A stretch of 10,245 nt of DNA. Origin: DASTBU01 sp035711845. GTDB lineage: Bacteria; Acidobacteriota; Vicinamibacteria; Vicinamibacterales; 2-12-FULL-66-21. Of the stretch, positions 5,458 to 10,245 are shown piece by piece. The notes under the pieces are model-generated. The model was not told the origin of the DNA. It did not search any database and worked only from the letters and a program-made list of their open reading frames with translations. Position numbers and translations under genes: made by a program. The DNA lies in NCBI GenBank assembly GCA_035711845.1, contig DASTBU010000050.1, forward strand, positions 1 through 10,245, written 5' to 3'. The first letter of the stretch is position 1. Every line of letters starts with the position of its first letter.

Positions 5458-5486
5458 AGCGTAGCCAGCCGGTACTGCGTGATCAA
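5458..5486 (-). promoter_or_regulatory. Candidate promoter of the cysteine-rich peptide gene
   Basis: On the minus strand, TTGATC (5486-5481) and TACGCT (5463-5458) are separated by exactly 17 bases. TTGATC matches the -35 consensus at four of six positions; TACGCT is a weak -10 that keeps the TA and final T. Transcription would begin near 5450, giving a leader of about 55 bases. One RGTACC repeat lies inside the spacer. Confidence 0.45.
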
Positions 5487-5521
5487 GCGTGTGGGTACTT
5501 GTGAGGTACCGGAGCGGTACT
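5471..5521. repeat. Four GGTAC(T/C) repeats with 11-bp spacing
   Basis: GGTACT at 5471, 5494 and 5516 and GGTACC at 5505. The intervals are 23, 11 and 11 bases, close to whole turns of the helix, so all copies face roughly the same side. They overlap and extend upstream from the candidate promoter of the cysteine-rich peptide gene, as binding sites for a regulator would. Confidence 0.5.
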
Positions 5522-5597
5522 CAGAAATGCCGCTGTCTATGCGCCCACGGCTGACCGCTGATGGAGCGGCGTAGGGGAACGCGCGACGCCAGACTGC

Positions 5598-6515
5598 TTA
5601 GTCCGCCTTGGGCAGCGCGGCGTTGTCGATGACGAGAATCTCGACTGGGCCACGAGCGGACTCGAGCTTCAGACCCAGCTGCTCTTCGAGCGCGGCCATC
5701 AGCGACGGGTTGTCCGACGGCGGCGGCGCCGCAAGCGATCGTTCGTTGTCCGGCTGCTGTGCGGTCCGGGCCTTGATCGCGAACGTCAACTCCCAGTCGT
5801 AGCGGCCGCTCAGACCCGTCCGGTCCCGGACCAGACGGCCGGTATAGGGCGTGAGGAATCCGGCGAGGTCCGCCATCGACACGGCGTTGGCCCGCATCGT
5901 CATGCTGCCGGCCGCGCGCCCCGGCACCGGCATGATCGCGCACGGCAGTCCCTGGCCGGCCCGCAGCCGGTCCGCCACTGTCTCGGGACCCTCCCGACGG
6001 CTGCTCTCTGCCAGCTCCTGCTTCGCCTTTGAGCAGTCGGCCGTCGATGGGGTGACTTTCGCGCTGAGCCGGCTGTCGCTGCGCGCGACGATGAGGGCGT
6101 AGATCGGCATGTCGCGCGTTTCGGTGTGGACCTTCAGCGCGAAGCGGTCGGCGAGCAGCGCCCTGAGCATCGGACGCATGGCGTCCAGGCTGTCGATGGG
6201 GTCCGCCGCCCTGGCCTGAATGTCAAAGCGGCGCGAGGTTTGCCAGTCCGGGCCGCCGTCGATCTGTAAAGCAAAGAATGTTTCGTATGCGTGGCCGACG
6301 AGGTCCCTCAGAGTGATGTTCGACGCGGTGAACCGGCCCCCAGTCAGGGGCAGGATGATCGGCACGGGCGGCCCGCCGAACGGGCCGGTCGCGGTGGGGT
6401 TGCTCGGCTTGACCGATGCCACCTCGAACGCCGCTCCGGCTGAAGATTGGGCCGCCGGCTGGGACGCCAGCCCGAACATCACGGCAACGCACGCGACCAC
6501 AACCACTCTCTTCAT
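5598..6515 (-). CDS. TIGR03435/DUF3738 family secreted protein (paralog C)
   Basis: A 305-aa exported protein, the longest of this family here. A signal peptide covers about residues 1-22 (MKRVVVVACVAVMFGLA, ending AAQ), and FEVASVK is at 30-36. It continues with a Gly/Pro-rich stretch (GPFGGPPVPI), ITLRDLVGHAYE, GGPDWQTSRRFDIQARA, MRPMLRALLADRFALKVHTETRDM, a DCSKAK region, LVRDRTGLSGRYDWELTF, an extra low-complexity segment rich in Gln, Ala and Pro, then MAALEEQLGLKLESARGPVEILVID and the end NAALPKAD. AGGGAG lies seven bases before the ATG. The added segments account for the greater length against paralogs A and B. It is intact; the function is unknown. Confidence 0.93.
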   Translation of the reverse strand: MKRVVVVACVAVMFGLASQPAAQSSAGAAFEVASVKPSNPTATGPFGGPPVPIILPLTGGRFTASNITLRDLVGHAYETFFALQIDGGPDWQTSRRFDIQARAADPIDSLDAMRPMLRALLADRFALKVHTETRDMPIYALIVARSDSRLSAKVTPSTADCSKAKQELAESSRREGPETVADRLRAGQGLPCAIMPVPGRAAGSMTMRANAVSMADLAGFLTPYTGRLVRDRTGLSGRYDWELTFAIKARTAQQPDNERSLAAPPPSDNPSLMAALEEQLGLKLESARGPVEILVIDNAALPKAD

Positions 6516-6651
6516 AACCGCGCTCCCTCTGGCACGACAGGACCGTCGGCGGGCGGAGTTCCATACGCCGCCCCAGCGATGACGCCGATCTTAGTCGCCG
6601 AGTCAAGGCGGTGACGAACCCTTGGACGATCCGTCGAAAGGAGGGTACCCG

Positions 6652-6855
6652 TCATCCGTCGTGCGGACCGTTGGAGGTCACCGCCGGTGGACGACCGGCC
6701 TCCTTCAGTAATCGTCTCAGCACTCCTGAGATCGTTTCGTCGTGAGACTCAGCGAGTCGCTGAACCCGCAGATACTCGCGCTCGGACAGCCAGATGTGGA
6801 CCTGCCGCCGTCTTGAACGTAGGAACATCCGCTCGGACGTCTCTGGTTGATCCAT
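6652..6855 (-). CDS. Ribbon-helix-helix-like small regulator
   Basis: A 67-aa protein. After a short N-terminal arm, RRRQVHIWLSEREY (about residues 15-28) looks like the DNA-contacting beta strand leading into helix 1 (EREYLRVQRLAESH). DETISGVLRRLLKEAG then fits helix 2 of a MetJ/Arc-type ribbon-helix-helix fold. Proteins of this size and pattern act as dimeric DNA-binding repressors, often regulating their own or a neighbouring promoter. GTGGAG lies five bases before the ATG. No partner toxin gene follows. It is divergent from the gene at 6995, with a 12-bp palindrome (6960-6971) in the shared region. The fold is inferred from pattern, not from a profile search. Confidence 0.7.
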   Translation of the reverse strand: MDQPETSERMFLRSRRRQVHIWLSEREYLRVQRLAESHDETISGVLRRLLKEAGRPPAVTSNGPHDG

Positions 6856-6959
6856 CGTGACTCCACTTCCTCTGCGACTCGTGTGAGCGTCTGATGGTCA
6901 TACCGCGCCGCTCCCGCCCGCCAGATACGAATCGCCGTACTTTCGTGATAACCAAGGAG

Positions 6960-6971
6960 CCGCACGTGCGG
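6960..6971. promoter_or_regulatory. 12-bp perfect palindrome, candidate operator
   Basis: CCGCACGTGCGG is a perfect palindrome lying 10 bases before the -10-like TATACT (6982-6987) of the gene at 6995. It takes up the -35/spacer region, where a bound dimer would exclude the polymerase. The divergent ribbon-helix-helix gene at 6855 is the obvious candidate for its binder. Confidence 0.5.
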
Positions 6972-6981
6972 ACTATCCACC

Positions 6982-6987
6982 TATACT
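6982..6987 (+). promoter_or_regulatory. TATACT -10 element, possibly leaderless
   Basis: TATACT matches the sigma-70 -10 consensus at five of six positions. It ends seven bases before the ATG at 6995, so transcription would begin at or next to the start codon. No Shine-Dalgarno sequence is present, which fits a leaderless mRNA. Confidence 0.5.
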
Positions 6988-6994
6988 GACGGCC

Positions 6995-7903
6995 ATGCAG
7001 CCATATCGATTCGCCTTCCTGGCGCTGATCATCGGACTTGGGCCGGTCTGCTCTACCTGGGGAGCCGCGGCTGCTGCTGCGCAGCGACCCGCGGCCAGCT
7101 GTGACCGCGAATGCCTGCGCGGCAAGGTGACGCAGCTGCTTTACGCGCTGGTGAAGCACGACATCAGCGGCCTGCCTGTCGCCGCCACGCTGCGCGTGAC
7201 CGAGGATGCAGTCGAGAAGCCGCTGGCGAGCGTCGGCCTCGTGAAGACGGTGACCCGCCTGCGCGGCTTCCGCCAGGACATCATCGACGAGCGCGCCGGC
7301 GTCGCCGGCGCCCACGTGGTGGTGGAGGAGAGCGGAGCGCCCGTGATGCTGGTCGTGCGCCTGAAGGTGGCCGCCGACAGGCTCACGGAAATCGAGCTGG
7401 TGGCCACGCGCAACAGCAAGGAAGGTCTCATCTTCAACATCGACGGCCTGAGCGCGCCCAGCGAGATGACGAACTACGCGCCCCGTCCCGAACAACTCGC
7501 CACCCGCGACGAGGCGATCAAGGCGGCGCTGAAATACCCGGAAGGACTGAGTGCGGCGAAGACCTTTGCCGCCGTGAACGCACCGTTCGCGCCCAACGCG
7601 TATCGCTTCGAGAACGGCCAGGTGATGGCCGGCCCGGACTGCAAGTTTGCTCCCGGCTGCCAGAACATCTCGACCCAGTCGCTGGCGATCTTCGAGCGTC
7701 TCGGTGATCCGCAGACGCGCGTCATTGCCGTGGACGAGCGCATGGGGATCGTCTGGCTGCGCATGGCCTGGGGTGTCCAGAAAGAGGGCGGCGACCAGCT
7801 GACGGTGTGGGAGACGTTCAAGGTCTTCGACGGCCAGATCCACGCCGTGGAAGCGTTCATGCGGATCCTGCCGGTGGACAAGCGCAACGGCGGGTGGGAG
7901 TAG
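6995..7903 (+). CDS. Secreted DUF8021/SnoaL-like protein
   Basis: A 302-aa exported protein. Residues 1 to about 29 form a signal peptide with an unusual Ala run (TWGAAAAAAQ). The mature part opens SCDRECLRGKVTQLLYALVKHDISGLPVAATLRVTED, a pattern I associate with DUF8021 proteins, which are distant relatives of the SnoaL/NTF2-like alpha+beta barrels. LMLVVRLK-type strands follow (APVMLVVRLKVAADRLTEIELVA), then a second half with CKFAPGCQ and a closing segment (ETFKVFDGQIHAVEAFMRILP) typical of SnoaL-like folds. Catalytic function cannot be assigned. The start codon has no ribosome binding site but lies seven bases after TATACT. The OPT transporter follows 38 bp later in the same direction, so the two may be functionally linked. 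Confidence 0.8.
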   Translation: MQPYRFAFLALIIGLGPVCSTWGAAAAAAQRPAASCDRECLRGKVTQLLYALVKHDISGLPVAATLRVTEDAVEKPLASVGLVKTVTRLRGFRQDIIDERAGVAGAHVVVEESGAPVMLVVRLKVAADRLTEIELVATRNSKEGLIFNIDGLSAPSEMTNYAPRPEQLATRDEAIKAALKYPEGLSAAKTFAAVNAPFAPNAYRFENGQVMAGPDCKFAPGCQNISTQSLAIFERLGDPQTRVIAVDERMGIVWLRMAWGVQKEGGDQLTVWETFKVFDGQIHAVEAFMRILPVDKRNGGWE

Positions 7904-7940
7904 CGGGTCGTTCGCGATCTGCAAACTGGACCCTTTCGGC

Positions 7941-7946
7941 TATGCT
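7941..7946 (+). promoter_or_regulatory. TATGCT -10-like element before the transporter
   Basis: TATGCT ends seven bases before a GTG at 7954 that is in frame with the transporter. This is the same spacing as TATACT to ATG 6995. If it is used, the transporter mRNA would be leaderless and start at 7954, not at ATG 7942, which overlaps the hexamer. Confidence 0.35.
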
Positions 7947-9915
7947 GCGGACCGTGTCGACAGTCCGGGACGACCGATCACTGCGCGAACTCACGCTGCG
8001 GGGAATCCTGCTGGGCGGCGTTATCACGCTGCTGTTCACCGCGGCCAACGTCTATCTGGGGCTGAAGGTCGGCATCACGTTCGCCACGTCGATCCCGGCG
8101 GCGGTGATCTCGATGGCCGTCCTGCGCTTCGTGCGCGGGTCGACCATCCTCGAAAACAACATCGTCCAGACCATTGCCTCGGCAGCGGGGACGCTCGCGG
8201 CGATCATCTTCGTGCTGCCCGGCCTGATCATGATCGGCTGGTGGCAGGACTTTCCGTACTGGACCACGGTCGCCGTCTGCGCGATCGGCGGCACCCTGGG
8301 CGTCATGTTCTCGGTGCCGCTCCGGCGTGCGCTGGTGACGGGATCGGACCTGCCCTATCCCGAAGGCGTGGCGGCCGCGGAAGTGCTCAAGGTCGGGTCC
8401 GGCTCGCTCGGCGGGGTGGACGAGAATGCCAAAGGCCTTGCCGCCATCGTCGCCGGCTCGATTGCCTCTGCCGGCTTCGCGTTACTCGCGGCGATGAAGC
8501 TCGCCGCCTCCGAGCTGGCAATCGCCTTTCGCCTCGGCGGTGGTGCGGCGAGCGCCGCCTCGACCAGTCTGTCGATGGCGCTGATCGGCGTCGGTCATCT
8601 GGTCGGCATGACGGTCGGCATGGCGATGCTGATCGGCATGCTGATTTCCTGGGCGGCACTTGTCCCGGTGCTGACTTCGATCCAGGGAGTCGGCCCGGAC
8701 GTCGCGTCCACGGTGAACGACGTGTTCCGCAACCAGGTTCGCTTCATTGGCGCGGGCACGATAGGTGTCGCCGCGGTCTGGACCCTGCTGAAGATCATCG
8801 GCCCCATCATCGACGGCATCCGTTCTGCCATGGCCGCGTCTACGGCGCGCGCTGGCGGTAAGGTGCTGGCGCTCACTGAGCGCGATCTGCCGATCGGCAT
8901 CGTCGGCGGCACTATCCTGGCGTCGCTGATCCCGATCGCCGCCCTGCTCTGGTGGTTTGCCACCGGCGGCCCGATTGCCGCCGATGCACCCGTCGTGATC
9001 GGCGCCACGCTCGTGTATATGGTGATCATCGGCGCGATCATCGCCGCCGTCTGTGGGTATATGGCGGGCCTGATTGGCGCGTCAAACAGTCCCGTCTCGG
9101 GCGTCGGCATTCTCGCCGTGCTCGGTGCGGCGGTGCTGCTGGCGCTGTTTTACGGGACACAGCCGGCCAACGCGCAGGCGCTCACGGCGTATGCGCTGTT
9201 CACCACCGCGATCGTCTTCTCGATCGCGACGATCTCCAACGACAACCTCCAGGATCTGAAGACGGGGCAGCTCGTCGGCGCGACGCCGTGGAAGCAGCAG
9301 GTGGCGCTGGTGATCGGCGTGATCTTCGGCTCGCTGGTGATCGGGCCGGTGCTCGATATCCTGAGCAGCTCCTTCGGCTTCCAGGGCACGCCCGGCGCGG
9401 GACCGAACGCCCTGGCGGCACCGCAGGCGGCGTTGATATCGTCGCTCGCCAACGGCGTGCTGGGCGGCGACATCGGGTGGAATCTGATCGGCTACGGTGC
9501 GGTGATCGGCGTGGTCGTGATTCTCATCGACGAGGGGCTGGCCCGTACGGGTCGATACCGGCTGCCACCGCTTGCTGTCGGCATGGGGATCTATCTCCCG
9601 ATGGCGTTGACGCTGCTCGTTCCGGTCGGGGCATTCATCGGCCGGCTCTACGACGGTTGGGCGGAGCGCGCCGATCATCGGGAATTCGCCAGCCGCATGG
9701 GCGTGCTGGCGGCGACCGGTCTGATCGTCGGCGAAAGCCTGTTCGGTGTCGCCTTCGCCGGCATCGTCGCGGCGTCCGGAAGCGACGCACCGCTCGCCGT
9801 GGTTGGCGACCGTTTCGAAACCTACGCGGCGGCGATCGGTCCGCTCACCTTTGCTGCCGTCATCGCCTGGCTCTATGCGCGTACGAAGCGCGCAGCGATC
9901 CGGCGGACTCAGTAG
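7942..9915 (+). CDS. OPT-family oligopeptide transporter
   Basis: A 657-aa integral membrane protein of the OPT (oligopeptide transporter) family, which imports peptides or related compounds driven by protons. Length and motifs fit the bacterial branch (TIGR00733-like): NVYLGLKVG at 36-44, GSDLPYPEGVAAAEVL from 134, SNSPVSGVGI from 381, SNDNLQDLKTGQLVGATP from 432, and GRYRLPPLAVGMGIYLPM in the last fifth. Many hydrophobic segments run throughout, as expected for 14-16 membrane spans. The frame is open upstream within the preceding gene, but homology begins at RDDRSLRELTLRGILLGG, so ATG 7942 or GTG 7954 is the real start; neither has a Shine-Dalgarno sequence. It lies 38 bp after the DUF8021-like gene and 30 bp before a TIGR03435 gene. 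Confidence 0.93.
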   Translation: MLRTVSTVRDDRSLRELTLRGILLGGVITLLFTAANVYLGLKVGITFATSIPAAVISMAVLRFVRGSTILENNIVQTIASAAGTLAAIIFVLPGLIMIGWWQDFPYWTTVAVCAIGGTLGVMFSVPLRRALVTGSDLPYPEGVAAAEVLKVGSGSLGGVDENAKGLAAIVAGSIASAGFALLAAMKLAASELAIAFRLGGGAASAASTSLSMALIGVGHLVGMTVGMAMLIGMLISWAALVPVLTSIQGVGPDVASTVNDVFRNQVRFIGAGTIGVAAVWTLLKIIGPIIDGIRSAMAASTARAGGKVLALTERDLPIGIVGGTILASLIPIAALLWWFATGGPIAADAPVVIGATLVYMVIIGAIIAAVCGYMAGLIGASNSPVSGVGILAVLGAAVLLALFYGTQPANAQALTAYALFTTAIVFSIATISNDNLQDLKTGQLVGATPWKQQVALVIGVIFGSLVIGPVLDILSSSFGFQGTPGAGPNALAAPQAALISSLANGVLGGDIGWNLIGYGAVIGVVVILIDEGLARTGRYRLPPLAVGMGIYLPMALTLLVPVGAFIGRLYDGWAERADHREFASRMGVLAATGLIVGESLFGVAFAGIVAASGSDAPLAVVGDRFETYAAAIGPLTFAAVIAWLYARTKRAAIRRTQ

Positions 9916-9945
9916 GAAGGCCGTTATCCGCGCGGAGGAGGTTGC

Positions 9946-10245
9946 ATGAGTCGAATAGCGGTGGTGCTCGTTGCAGTGATCTGCGCCCCCATCCTGACGG
10001 CGCAGCAACCTGCTCCCGCCTTCGAGGTTGCCTCGGTCAAACCAAACATCACGGACGGGGAACCCTCGATGAGCGTCCCGCCGCGCGGTTCGGTTGCCAT
10101 CGTCAACGTTCCTCTGGAGAACGTGATCGTCAATGCGTATGGCGTCCCCGCGTTTCGCGTGGTGGACGCGCCGGAGTGGATTACGCGCGAACGGTTCGAC
10201 ATATCCGCAAAGATCCCGGACGATGCTGCGCCTGGGCAGCAACGT
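9946..10245 (+). CDS. TIGR03435/DUF3738 family secreted protein (paralog D), 5' part
   Basis: The first 100 codons of another TIGR03435 protein; it runs off the window. A signal peptide covers about residues 1-20 (MSRIAVVLVAVICAPILT, ending AQQ). FEVASVK is at 26-32, followed by IVNVPLENVIVNAYGV and APEWITRERFDISAKI, which correspond to the second and third conserved blocks of the family. GGAGGAGG at 9934-9941 lies four bases before the ATG, the strongest ribosome binding site in the window. It begins 30 bp after the transporter stop with no terminator between, so it is probably translated from the same transcript. Its function is unknown. Confidence 0.92.
   Translation, partial: MSRIAVVLVAVICAPILTAQQPAPAFEVASVKPNITDGEPSMSVPPRGSVAIVNVPLENVIVNAYGVPAFRVVDAPEWITRERFDISAKIPDDAAPGQQR

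Noticed and set aside
7111..7707. Long plus-strand ORF within the DUF8021-like gene
   Set aside because: It is an Arg/Gly-rich alternative frame of a GC-rich gene whose own frame has a signal peptide and family motifs.
6749..7924. 391-aa minus-strand ORF opposite the DUF8021-like gene
   Set aside because: It is an antisense shadow frame, rich in His, Arg and Gln, without a family pattern.
9082..10242. 386-aa minus-strand ORF opposite the transporter and the last paralog
   Set aside because: It is antisense to two genes with strong family motifs; its composition is that of a shadow frame.
1..10245. CRISPR array, tRNA, rRNA or known defence operon
   Set aside because: No regularly spaced repeats of CRISPR type, no cloverleaf or rRNA sequence and no recognised defence protein was seen on either strand.

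Overview
The window looks like chromosomal DNA of an acidobacterium, most likely an uncultured soil lineage near Vicinamibacteria or Solibacter. The main reason is that it carries five members (three complete, two cut by the window edges) of the DUF3738/TIGR03435 family, a secreted protein family of unknown function that is strongly expanded in Acidobacteria. The DNA is GC-rich, with visibly higher GC in the last 4 kb than between about 1.1 and 4.2 kb. That assignment rests on family knowledge and not on a database search.

Layout. 1-950: two TIGR03435 genes on the minus strand, the first cut at the window edge; a 22-bp near-identical sequence lies upstream of each. 1068-1900: a scar of a site-specific recombination element, with a 13-bp palindrome, a 58-codon acidic ORF with a strong ribosome binding site, and a tyrosine recombinase with an internal deletion. 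1966-2739: a TIGR03435 gene on the plus strand. 3104-3532: a serine recombinase broken by an in-frame TGA and truncated before its DNA-binding domain. 3513-4659: a minus-strand run of a small secreted beta-rich protein, a possible 58-aa charged protein and a lipoprotein. 4771-5079: a small DUF6804-type membrane protein. 5207-5395: a secreted peptide whose mature part has eight cysteines, with a promoter overlapped by spaced RGTACC repeats. 5598-6515: another TIGR03435 gene. 6652-6855: a ribbon-helix-helix-like regulator, divergent from a probable two-gene unit made of a secreted DUF8021/SnoaL-like protein (6995-7903) and an OPT-family oligopeptide transporter (7942-9915). A fifth TIGR03435 gene starts 30 bp behind the transporter and runs off the window.

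How the parts relate. Almost every intact product is exported or membrane-bound (signal peptides, one lipobox, two membrane proteins), so this is a cell-envelope and secretion region. No classical defence, CRISPR, tRNA or rRNA gene was seen. Three exported-protein genes (950-, 1966+, 4659-) share an identical 12-mer containing TACAAT just before their starts, probably a common -10 element. The transporter and the DUF8021-like gene both have a -10-like hexamer seven bases before a possible start codon, which suggests leaderless transcription. The most distinctive items are the cysteine-rich peptide with its repeat-decorated promoter, the regulator/palindrome/transporter unit, and the clustering of TIGR03435 paralogs among decayed recombinases.
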